From contig CALDNG010000311.1 of the NCBI GenBank assembly GCA_937915285.1, positions 1-7,129 on the forward strand: 7,129 nt of DNA, read 5' to 3'. Shown here one piece after another: positions 1 to 5,707 of this stretch. Source of the stretch: an uncultured Desulfomonile sp. (GTDB lineage Bacteria; Desulfobacterota; Desulfomonilia; Desulfomonilales; Desulfomonilaceae). A program made the translations under genes and the position numbers. The notes beneath the pieces were generated by a model. It was not told the origin of the DNA and searched no databases. It saw nothing but the letters and a program-made list of their open reading frames with translations. The stretch's first letter is position 1. Each line of letters opens with the position of its first letter.

Positions 1-335
1 GCTGCAGCTCTCTTGATATGGCAAATATTGACTGGCCTACCAAGTTCAGGCTCTCCATGACGGCATTTTTTCTCGCACGGGCGTGAGCAAATACGGCCCA
101 GGGTTCCAGGAAAAAGATTGACCATTCTATTCAATTCATAGGAATGACCGTAACGCTTTTCATAAATGCTGCGTATATAGGCGGGAACATTTGTGAGGGC
201 AGGGCAGGCGTTCTGACACGGAACATTTATCCTCATGTAGTCAAAATCGGCCGGATCCCTTGAAAACAGAATATTCGGATAACCAGTTCCACCTTCAATG
301 AGGAAACCGCTGTCCACTGGGTTGGCGTAGGTCAT
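1..335 (-). CDS. GltD-like NAD(P)H/FAD oxidoreductase, N-terminal Fe-S domain (3' part outside window)
   Basis: The first 111 residues read from an ATG at 335-333 and run off the window edge. They match the N-terminal 4Fe-4S domain (Fer4_20 type) found in the small subunit of glutamate synthase and related FAD/NAD(P)-dependent oxidoreductases. The cysteines are in the expected order: C40-x3-C44 within PCQNACPALTNVPAYI, then C83-x3-C87-x3-C91 within GRICSRPCEKKC, followed by PVNICHIKR, which matches the usual PVxIxxLKR. In this family the domain carries iron-sulfur clusters that pass electrons to or from a FAD/NAD(P) module, which here would lie outside the window. The start is supported by AGAGGTG four bases upstream. 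The gene follows the MacA-like adaptor gene on the same strand after 97 bases. The exact partner (glutamate synthase, hydrogenase or another redox enzyme) cannot be judged from this fragment, and C105 is an extra cysteine of unknown meaning. The family call is firm; the substrate is unknown. Confidence 0.85.
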   Translation of the reverse strand, partial: MTYANPVDSGFLIEGGTGYPNILFSRDPADFDYMRINVPCQNACPALTNVPAYIRSIYEKRYGHSYELNRMVNLFPGTLGRICSRPCEKKCRHGEPELGRPVNICHIKRAA

Positions 336-339
336 AAAA

Positions 340-346
340 CACCTCT
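340..346 (-). promoter_or_regulatory. Ribosome binding site of the GltD-like gene
   Basis: On the minus strand the sequence AGAGGTG lies four bases before the ATG at 335. It is a good Shine-Dalgarno match and decides the start of a gene that is otherwise cut by the window edge. Confidence 0.7.
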
Positions 347-431
347 GCTGTAGTATGTGAGAGTCGACTTTTCAGACGATTTAGGCCTGGCATTGCCTTT
401 AAGCCGTAAAACCGGGACGGTATATACTCTG

Positions 432-1658
432 TCAGAATCTGAATCCCCCACCGGGAGCCACGAACTTTTTCTTTTTGCTAACTGCCTCCACTATTATCGG
501 TGTGCCCGCAGCTAGTTCATCAGTAAAAATTTGGGTGAATTGGGGACCATTGACTCCAACTCTTACCACCACCGGTCTTGGCTCGTTTTTGACGTCAAGT
601 CGCCAGACCGTTCGATGCCCATCCTTTTGGGCAGGTAATTTCGGTTTTCCCTTTGGAAATGCGCCTTCAGGAGGGGAAAACATGAGCGCAGCGTCCGGAA
701 GCATGAAGGTGTCCCTGATTTCGGCAACCAGAATCTGGACATTCGTCGTCATGCCAGGCCGCAGCAGCAATTCATCGTTATCCACATCCAGTATGACGTT
801 ATATGTTACCACGTTCTGTTCAATTTTAGGCTCATTTCGTATCTGTGTGACGGAGGCGGCAAAGAATTTGTCAGGAAACGCCGGCACGGTGAAGGTAGCT
901 TTTTGTCCAACCTTTATCTTTCCGATGTCCGCTTCATCAACATTTGTGTACACCTGCATACGAGCAAGGTCCTCAGCAATCTTGAACAGGACCGGAGTCT
1001 GAAAACCGGCTGTAACAGTTTGGCCGACGTCCATGTTACGGGAAGTGACGGTCCCTGTTACCGGTGCTTCGATGTGCGCATATTTTAATTGCAGCTCAGC
1101 TTCATGCAGACGAGCCTCAGCCTGGGCTATCCTGGCCTTTTCAACTTCGACCTGAACTTCAGCCGCATCAGCCTTTGTCTTCTGTGCGTCATAATCGCTC
1201 TGGCTTATCGAATCCCGTCCGATTAAACTCTCTTTACGCCTGAGGGTTCTCTTCTCGTCTATAAGGGTGACTTCCGCTTTGGCAAGATTGGCTTGGGCAG
1301 CAAGCAAATCAGCGCGGGCCTGTTCTACCTTGGCCTTGAATGTGTCAGGATCAATAAGGGCTATCAACTGACCCTTAGTAACTTGTGATTCAAAATCAGC
1401 ATACAGGTTTTTGATGTATCCGGAGACCTGACTCCCAACAAGGACCTCTACCACCGGCTTGACCGAACCGGTGGAATTTATCTCAACCTTGAGATTCCCT
1501 TTCTCCAGCGGGACCGTCAGGAACGTGTATTTGGGCGCATCAGACTCCCTGTTTGTCAAATAATAGACAGCTCCAGCCAAAAGTATTATGAGGACTGAAA
1601 TTGTGACAATTTTTTTCAAGTGTTGGGACTCCATAAGGAAGAAAATCCATCGGCCCAT
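432..1658 (-). CDS. MacA-like periplasmic adaptor (membrane fusion protein, HlyD/RND-MFP family)
   Basis: In Gram-negative tripartite pumps this protein bridges an inner-membrane ABC transporter and an outer-membrane channel. The 408-residue product has a short cytoplasmic N-terminus and one membrane segment (about residues 17-34). The first half of a lipoyl-like domain follows (about 66-104, with VGSQVSGYI), then an alanine/glutamate-rich coiled-coil hairpin (about 105-192), then the second lipoyl half (about 193-228, IEAPVTGTV). A beta-barrel domain (about 229-311, ending LRPGMTTNVQI) and a membrane-proximal domain complete it. This order and length fit MacA. Two starts are possible: the ATG at 1658 and one at 1634 (MESQHLKK). 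Neither has a clear Shine-Dalgarno, and the shorter form leaves a more typical N-terminus. It follows the ABC ATPase gene after 108 bases, which supports a shared transporter, but no permease gene is adjacent. The C-terminus is lysine- and glycine-rich (SKKKKF, then APGGG). The transported substrate is not evident. Confidence 0.93.
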   Translation of the reverse strand: MGRWIFFLMESQHLKKIVTISVLIILLAGAVYYLTNRESDAPKYTFLTVPLEKGNLKVEINSTGSVKPVVEVLVGSQVSGYIKNLYADFESQVTKGQLIALIDPDTFKAKVEQARADLLAAQANLAKAEVTLIDEKRTLRRKESLIGRDSISQSDYDAQKTKADAAEVQVEVEKARIAQAEARLHEAELQLKYAHIEAPVTGTVTSRNMDVGQTVTAGFQTPVLFKIAEDLARMQVYTNVDEADIGKIKVGQKATFTVPAFPDKFFAASVTQIRNEPKIEQNVVTYNVILDVDNDELLLRPGMTTNVQILVAEIRDTFMLPDAALMFSPPEGAFPKGKPKLPAQKDGHRTVWRLDVKNEPRPVVVRVGVNGPQFTQIFTDELAAGTPIIVEAVSKKKKFVAPGGGFRF

Positions 1659-1766
1659 GAGTTGTTAGCCAGTCATATCTAAAGTGTTTTGCGGCAAGGC
1701 GCCACTATCCACTTTCTATGAACAATTTTCCTGTAGCCTATCAATTCCACACTTTCACCAAGGTTG

Positions 1767-2456
1767 TCAGTTGAGTCTTGTGTCGCTCTCGATGGATCCA
1801 TCCCTAATCAAAATAATTCTATCGGTCAACCTGCCCAGATCATGGTCATGAGTCACAAGAATGAATGTTATTTTTCGCTCTTGATTCAATATCCTGAATA
1901 CATTCATAATTTCAGAGCTTGTCTTTGAATCCAGGTTTCCTGTCGGCTCATCAGCCAGCAATATTTCGGGATTATTGACCAATGCCCTGGCTATGGCAAC
2001 CCTCTGCTGCTGTCCTCCGGAAAGCTGTGATGGAAGGTGGTCAGACCTCTGTGTCAAGCCAACCAGGTCAAGGGCCTCCCGGACATTTCTCATTCTCTCG
2101 GAGGAATTCACCTTTGCGTATATCAGAGGAAGCTCAACATTTTGGATAGCGTTCATTCTTGGTAACAAATTGAATCCCTGGAATACAAAGCCAATTTTTC
2201 GGTTCCTGACGTCAGCTTGCCGGTCACGGTCAAGTTGAGACACATCCTCTCCATCCAAGAAATACTTTCCAGATGTCGGCACATCCAGGCAACCCAGTAT
2301 GTTCATGAGCGTAGATTTTCCAGAACCCGAAGGCCCCATCACGGACAGGAATTCCCCGGCCCTTATGTCGAGGTTTATATCTCTAAGAGCATTTACCAGA
2401 ACAGGGCCGGTTTGATAAATCTTGGACAAATTCTGCATTAAGATAATATCGGTCAT
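1767..2456 (-). CDS. ABC transporter ATP-binding protein, MacB/LolD (FtsE-like) type
   Basis: This is a cytoplasmic ATPase that would drive a MacB- or LolD-type transporter, a class that moves lipoproteins, peptides or drugs from the inner membrane or periplasm. The 229 residues form one complete nucleotide-binding domain: Walker A GPSGSGKST (41-49), Q-loop Q93 in FVFQGFNLL, signature LSGGQQQRVAIARAL (145-159), Walker B ILLADEP (165-171, catalytic E170), D-loop NLD (174-176) and switch H203 in VTHD. The QGFNLLPRMNA segment and the overall length are typical of the MacB/LolD/FtsE group. All catalytic residues are present, so it should be active. It lies 42 bases after the receiver gene and 108 before the MacA-like gene, which points to a MacAB-type pump. 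MacB carries its permease fused to the ATPase, but this protein is ATPase only, and no FtsX-like permease lies next to it. There is no recognisable Shine-Dalgarno before the ATG; the leader is very AT-rich. Confidence 0.95.
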   Translation of the reverse strand: MTDIILMQNLSKIYQTGPVLVNALRDINLDIRAGEFLSVMGPSGSGKSTLMNILGCLDVPTSGKYFLDGEDVSQLDRDRQADVRNRKIGFVFQGFNLLPRMNAIQNVELPLIYAKVNSSERMRNVREALDLVGLTQRSDHLPSQLSGGQQQRVAIARALVNNPEILLADEPTGNLDSKTSSEIMNVFRILNQERKITFILVTHDHDLGRLTDRIILIRDGSIESDTRLN

Positions 2457-2471
2457 TTGAAAATAATATTA

Positions 2472-2477
2472 ATTATA
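2472..2477 (-). promoter_or_regulatory. Perfect -10-like hexamer before the ABC ATPase gene
   Basis: TATAAT stands on the minus strand in the 42-base gap between the receiver and ATPase genes. A start of transcription about seven bases further on would leave a leader of only about nine bases, without a Shine-Dalgarno. No good -35 hexamer sits at 16-18 bases, so this is weak evidence for an internal promoter. Confidence 0.25.
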
Positions 2478-2498
2478 CAAAGCCCTGAACGCAACAAT

Positions 2499-2870
2499 CT
2501 ATGGCTGGCTAGGTATGCTGCACTCTAAGGCCAGTTTGAGCTTTTCCTTCAATTCAGAGAGATCAGAACTCTTTACGACATAATAGTCAGCCGCAACCGT
2601 CTTCAAATCAACTTTAAAACTGGAGTAGGCTGAATTTAGAATGACCGGCAGATCATAATATTTTTTCCTTATCTGCTGGAGCAAATCAAGACCATTGTAT
2701 TCGCGCATCTTGATATCAAGAATGATACAATCGGGCTGCTCCTGCTCAATCACTTCCATCAACCCTTTTCCGTCAGGCAAGGTTACCACGGTGTAACCTT
2801 CATCCTGAAGCTCCATCGAGTAAAGCATCCTGATGCCTTCTTCATCATCTACTATCAGAATTTTTGACAT
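2499..2870 (-). CDS. Stand-alone response regulator receiver domain protein
   Basis: The 123 residues make up one CheY-like receiver domain and nothing else: acidic pair D8-D9 (ILIVDDEE), phospho-acceptor D52 (IILDIKM), switch serine S80 (LNSAYSS) and conserved lysine K100 (VVKSSDLSELKEKL). In this family a histidine kinase phosphorylates the aspartate, and a protein with no output domain acts by binding a partner or by passing the phosphate on. The usual proline after the lysine is replaced by serine, a variant I associate with short receivers of Deltaproteobacteria. The start is well set: AAGGAG lies six bases before the ATG. It sits 57 bases after the glycosyltransferase gene and 42 before the ABC ATPase gene on the same strand. 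No kinase is encoded in the window, so the input and target are unknown. Confidence 0.93.
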   Translation of the reverse strand: MSKILIVDDEEGIRMLYSMELQDEGYTVVTLPDGKGLMEVIEQEQPDCIILDIKMREYNGLDLLQQIRKKYYDLPVILNSAYSSFKVDLKTVAADYYVVKSSDLSELKEKLKLALECSIPSQP

Positions 2871-2876
2871 TTCATG

Positions 2877-2882
2877 CTCCTT
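2877..2882 (-). promoter_or_regulatory. Strong ribosome binding site of the receiver gene
   Basis: AAGGAG on the minus strand, six bases before the ATG at 2870, is a near-ideal Shine-Dalgarno. It contrasts with the ABC ATPase gene just downstream, which has none, so the two proteins may be translated at different rates. Confidence 0.8.
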
Positions 2883-2890
2883 GTAACATG

Positions 2891-2930
2891 TGACGCCCCT
2901 GATTAAAAGGACTAGGCTGGGGGGCTGTCA
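2891..2930 (-). other. Imperfect inverted repeat (possible RNA hairpin) between glycosyltransferase and receiver genes
   Basis: On the minus strand TGACAGCCCC (2930-2921) can pair with GGGGCGTCA (2899-2891): nine base pairs with one bulged A and a loop of about 21 bases. The left arm includes the TGA stop codon of the glycosyltransferase gene. The right arm ends eight bases before the receiver's Shine-Dalgarno. No run of T follows, so it is not a classical intrinsic terminator. It could stabilise the upstream message or tune readthrough; chance is also possible because the loop is long. Confidence 0.4.
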
Positions 2931-4142
2931 CGCGAACCATTTCTCAACCAGATAGGATTTTGCCTTCTCAAACTGGACGCACTGATCCTCAATAAATTCT
3001 TCAACCTGCTGGTTGTTCATCGCATTCGTTTCTGTGACGAACGAGAGAGTCTTTCCATAATGCAGTGGCGCCAAGGCCCGGACTAGCTCATGTCTGTCCA
3101 TGGACTGATTCCTGTAAGTAATTGCAAAATCATAGATGATTTTGGCCCACAGTCCTGATGGAAACTCAAAGCCCCCTACAGGAAGTTCTACTACTTCTTC
3201 CAGTTTATTCATGTTTTCCTGGCTGATCACGGTGGAGTACAGGTTCCAGTCTGCCCTCATACCGGAAATGAATTTGTCCCATAGTTTCTTCGTGTCCAGA
3301 TCTACCGGCGGGGGCATTTCCACATCACCAAGGCCAAAACCGAAAACAGCGGTTGGCCTGCTCCATTTAACCTCACGCCAGAATGATTCGAATCTTATCA
3401 TGAGGTCAAACATGGTGCAGATCACATCCTCAAACATCATTTCAAGATGCGAGTCCAGATCCCGGACCTTGTGAATCTTGGGTTTGCCCATGAAGGACTG
3501 AATTACCGAGCTTCTTCCACGAACGGCAATGGTCGTCATCCAGATGTCGATGCCAAAGGCTTCAACCTCGTCTGACCATAGGTCAGCATCGAGAAACTGT
3601 TTTGCCAAAGCGCCAGAGAACCCTACATCTCCACCCATGGGCTGCCTTACACGCCGACCATACAAAGATCGAGTCAATGGATAGGCTATGTTGTTGGTTA
3701 CCGTTACGTCATATTTATGACGAATGTATAGAGGGGCCACGAAATCATAGTTGTCGAAAATAGGCTCGCAAAGGTTTCTTATCCATAAGGGTGTTATACT
3801 TTTAAGGTCGGCATCCGCCACCACTATTGCATGTGCGCCCAGTTCAACCGCTTTGAGAAACAAATTTCTCAAATTGGCGCCCTTTCCCTTCACCCCGGGC
3901 TCTGTAGAAACATATATCTTGGGGGTTTGAGTAGATGTTGCCAAAAAAGCCTCGCGGGTACCATCATCTGAATTGTTGTCGCAATTGATGATCACTGCAG
4001 ATCGATCCTTATAATATTTCACAAGACCTTTGTCGGCCTGTGTGGTGGGAAAGGATATCGATGGCGCTTCATTAAAAGAGGGTATCCCGATAATTACGTC
4101 GGCTTTAGTTACACCATCCGGATTTTCTTCAGCATATTTCAT
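2928..4142 (-). CDS. GT2/GT81-like glycosyltransferase, possible glucosylglycerate synthase type
   Basis: This is a cytoplasmic sugar-nucleotide-dependent GT-A fold enzyme of 404 residues without membrane segments. Motifs in order: IPSFNEA (20-26), DNNSDDGT (55-62, nucleotide site), GVKGKGANLR (83-92), the metal-binding DxD as D110-A111-D112 in VADADL, then RHKYDVTVTN, YPLTRSLYGRRVRQP, GGDVGFSG (170-177) and FGIDIWMTT (196-204). A KIH with H224 may be the third metal ligand. This pattern resembles glucosyl-3-phosphoglycerate and glucosylglycerate synthases (GT81 and relatives), which use NDP-glucose with glycerate or 3-phosphoglycerate to make compatible solutes or precursors of methylglucose polysaccharides. 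That substrate assignment is by resemblance only. The roughly 150-residue C-terminal part is alpha-helical in character. The start has TGAGGAA seven bases upstream, and an in-frame stop lies a short way further up. It would be the first gene of the leftward cluster. No phosphatase that would act on a phosphorylated product is present. Confidence 0.85.
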   Translation of the reverse strand: MKYAEENPDGVTKADVIIGIPSFNEAPSISFPTTQADKGLVKYYKDRSAVIINCDNNSDDGTREAFLATSTQTPKIYVSTEPGVKGKGANLRNLFLKAVELGAHAIVVADADLKSITPLWIRNLCEPIFDNYDFVAPLYIRHKYDVTVTNNIAYPLTRSLYGRRVRQPMGGDVGFSGALAKQFLDADLWSDEVEAFGIDIWMTTIAVRGRSSVIQSFMGKPKIHKVRDLDSHLEMMFEDVICTMFDLMIRFESFWREVKWSRPTAVFGFGLGDVEMPPPVDLDTKKLWDKFISGMRADWNLYSTVISQENMNKLEEVVELPVGGFEFPSGLWAKIIYDFAITYRNQSMDRHELVRALAPLHYGKTLSFVTETNAMNNQQVEEFIEDQCVQFEKAKSYLVEKWFA

Positions 4143-4148
4143 GAACAG

Positions 4149-4155
4149 TTCCTCA
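4149..4155 (-). promoter_or_regulatory. Ribosome binding site of the glycosyltransferase gene
   Basis: TGAGGAA on the minus strand ends six to seven bases before the ATG at 4142. It supports that start over the later internal codons. Confidence 0.7.
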
Positions 4156-4186
4156 ATCGCCTGATTTGCATTTTCTGAACGTCATA

Positions 4187-4214
4187 ATAATAGCATAAAT
4201 TTTCCGGCCTTCAA
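4187..4214 (-). promoter_or_regulatory. Candidate sigma70 promoter for the leftward cluster
   Basis: On the minus strand TTGAAG (4214-4209, four of six matches to the -35 consensus) is followed after 16 bases by TATTAT (4192-4187, five of six). Transcription would start near 4180, giving a leader of about 38 bases that contains the glycosyltransferase ribosome binding site. The position fits a promoter for the five leftward genes. Confidence 0.45.
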
Positions 4215-4375
4215 ATCTCCAGGGTCACTTTGAATGGGCTGACTACCCCGACATCAAGAAACGAACTACAAGATCCCCCTAATGTGGACATCATGACCAG
4301 AACGATCAGTCTGATGATCCAGTATTATCTTCAGACGAATTGCGGTCATCCCTGATATTACGATCCGCTTTCCCT

Positions 4376-4404
4376 TTGACTGATTCCCGCAACTTTTCTA
4401 GAAT
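4376..4404 (+). promoter_or_regulatory. Candidate sigma70 promoter of scpB
   Basis: TTGACT (4376-4381, five of six) and TAGAAT (4399-4404, five of six) are separated by the ideal 17 bases. Transcription would begin near 4411, about 35 bases before the scpB ATG. This is the best promoter match I see in the window and suggests scpB is transcribed on its own. Confidence 0.6.
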
Positions 4405-4445
4405 CAATCCAGATGTATTGTTAAAAGAAAGCCGTATGAACTGAA

Positions 4446-5063
4446 ATGGACGACGATCTGGTTAAATCAGCAATAGAAGCGATCATATTCGCAGCCTCAG
4501 AGCCGGTTTCGCTCCAGAGTTTAGTGATGGCGCTTCAACCAGAACCCACTGAGAAGATTCAGAAATGTCTTGATCAACTGGAAAATTATTATTCAGCTCG
4601 TAGACGAGGTTTTCAACTGACAAAGGTTGCAGGTGGCTATCAGTTCAGGACTCTACCGGAGTTGGCTCAGTGGATACTAAAATCGAGGAACGAACGTCCA
4701 TCCAAGTTGAGCAGGGCCGCACTTGAAACACTCTCAATTATCGTCTACAACCATCCTATCACGCGTCATAAAGTAGAGCAGATACGTGGCGTGGAGAGTT
4801 CAGGGACGATCCGCAGTCTTATGGATAAAGAACTTGTTCTATCAATGGGGCGGCAGGACATCCCCGGTAGACCGATACTATACGGTCCAACAAAAAAATT
4901 CCTCGAGGTATTCGGGCTCAAGGATTTCTCTGAATTGCCTGAGTTGCCGGAGGCCGAACAGATCGAGGGCATTCTTGATGGAAGAGACCCGTCTGGCAAG
5001 TCAAGTGAACAGTCTGCAACCATGGGTGCGTCAGGGACGACGCCTCCGGAAGATACGGGTTAG
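4446..5063 (+). CDS. scpB: Segregation and condensation protein B
   Basis: ScpB is the winged-helix (kite) partner of the SMC-ScpA condensin complex, which compacts and separates bacterial chromosomes. The 205-residue product has the family marks: SAIEAIIFAASEPVS at the N-terminus, GFQLTKVAGGYQFRT (55-69), LSRAALETLSIIVY (88-101) with HPITR, QIRGVES (112-118) and GRPILYGPTKKFLEVFGL (141-158). Residues 1 to about 75 and about 85-158 would form the two winged-helix domains. The tail after 165 is acidic and low in complexity, as is common in the family. The ATG has only a weak purine stretch (AAAGAAAG) before it; a three-codon open frame (ATG AAC TGA) ends one base upstream. scpA usually lies directly before scpB, but here a divergent glycosyltransferase gene takes that place, so scpA must be elsewhere. 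The gene converges with trmO, 18 bases apart. Confidence 0.93.
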   Translation: MDDDLVKSAIEAIIFAASEPVSLQSLVMALQPEPTEKIQKCLDQLENYYSARRRGFQLTKVAGGYQFRTLPELAQWILKSRNERPSKLSRAALETLSIIVYNHPITRHKVEQIRGVESSGTIRSLMDKELVLSMGRQDIPGRPILYGPTKKFLEVFGLKDFSELPELPEAEQIEGILDGRDPSGKSSEQSATMGASGTTPPEDTG

Positions 5064-5081
5064 GGTCTGCGGATTGAAATC

Positions 5082-5576
5082 TTAATCAGGCTTCTGGGAA
5101 AAACGTCCATCAGCCCGGACCTCTGCAGCTCTCCTGGCGTTGTCCGTAAACCACCCGGTTCTTTGGGCATCCCGATGATCGAATTCCGGAACAAAAGGTT
5201 TGATATCCAGTAACGGGGTCTGGTCAAGTATATCTACATCTTCAATTTCAAGAAGGTTCTCCCTGATTCCAATGAGCCTCACTATGGACAATCCGATCCC
5301 GTTGGGTCGACGTGGTACCCTGGTGGCGAAGACTCCATGAGGTGTCTGATCCAGGAACGGTGTTACATGGAGTGAGTAGCCTGCGCAACGATGAAAATGA
5401 TATATCAGAATGAGGTGCGAGAATCCGTCAATATCCTTAAGGCCTTCCATATATTCAGGTTTTAATTCTATTGATCCCTTGACACCGTTGGCAGCCGATG
5501 CCTGTATCGGCATACCCTCCACTTTTGAGAAGGGTGACCGGACGACTCCGATCGGTTTAAGTAATATTTCACTCAT
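5082..5576 (-). CDS. trmO: tRNA (N6-threonylcarbamoyladenosine(37)-N6)-methyltransferase, TrmO/TsaA family
   Basis: TrmO (formerly YaeB/TsaA) uses S-adenosylmethionine to methylate t6A at position 37 of threonine tRNA, giving m6t6A and improving decoding. The 164 residues show the family signature: PIGVVRSPF (8-16), DGFSHLILIYHFH (50-62), HGVFATRVPRRPNGIG (80-95) followed by LSIVRL, and LLDIKPFVPEFD (122-133). This is a complete TrmO beta-barrel domain. It lacks the C-terminal extension of the roughly 235-residue E. coli enzyme and so resembles the short form common in archaea and many other bacteria. Some short members of the family are only inferred to act on tRNA. The start at the ATG 5576 gives the expected MSEILLKPIG, though no clear Shine-Dalgarno precedes it. 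The gene lies 131 bases after uvrB on the same strand and ends 18 bases from the convergent scpB stop. Confidence 0.9.
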   Translation of the reverse strand: MSEILLKPIGVVRSPFSKVEGMPIQASAANGVKGSIELKPEYMEGLKDIDGFSHLILIYHFHRCAGYSLHVTPFLDQTPHGVFATRVPRRPNGIGLSIVRLIGIRENLLEIEDVDILDQTPLLDIKPFVPEFDHRDAQRTGWFTDNARRAAEVRADGRFSQKPD

Positions 5577-5707
5577 TAATGTGGTAAAAATCCCGTATAT
5601 GATATTTTATTCAAACAAGTACAATGTGATCAGAATCAGGCGTACTAAAAACAAGAAAACAATGTACAAACCCTGAACGGTAATCCTTCAGTCTGAAGTG
5701 AACTATC

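Larger units (their letters stand above)
4143..4445. other. Divergent intergenic region between the glycosyltransferase and scpB genes
   Basis: These 303 bases lie between two divergent start codons. They hold a promoter candidate facing each way and the glycosyltransferase ribosome binding site. Both strands have an open stretch of about 50 codons around 4300-4460, but neither has an ATG start with a ribosome binding site or a recognisable product. I see no tRNA, no riboswitch-like fold and no remnant of scpA. Confidence 0.6.

Noticed and set aside
1..40. Left end checked for adapter sequence like that at the right end.
   Set aside because: The bases encode CHIKRAA in frame with the conserved Fe-S domain, so this end is genuine sequence.
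432..442. Palindrome TCAGAATCTGA at the stop codon of the adaptor gene.
   Set aside because: Five-base arms with a one-base centre are too short for a terminator, and there is no T tract.
475..1002. Long plus-strand open frame of about 175 codons opposite the adaptor gene.
   Set aside because: It lies wholly antisense to a well-supported MacA-like gene, and the translation has no family features, so it is a shadow frame.
4436..4448. ATG AAC TGA minicistron ending one base before the scpB start, suggesting translational coupling.
   Set aside because: It has no ribosome binding site and a three-codon frame arises easily by chance.
4306..4462. Open stretch of about 50 codons on the minus strand (hydrophilic, ending NTGSSD) before the glycosyltransferase gene, and a similar one on the plus strand ending at 4444.
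   Set aside because: Neither has an ATG start with a ribosome binding site or a recognisable family, and the scpB promoter candidate lies inside them.
5686..5698. Palindrome CTTCAGTCTGAAG just after the uvrB stop codon, considered as a terminator.
   Set aside because: The stem is only about five pairs with a three-base loop, and no T tract directly follows on the minus strand.
5577..5707. AT-rich gap between uvrB and trmO searched for a trmO promoter or a small gene.
   Set aside because: Several weak -10-like hexamers occur but none has a matching -35 at a proper distance, and no credible reading frame starts there.
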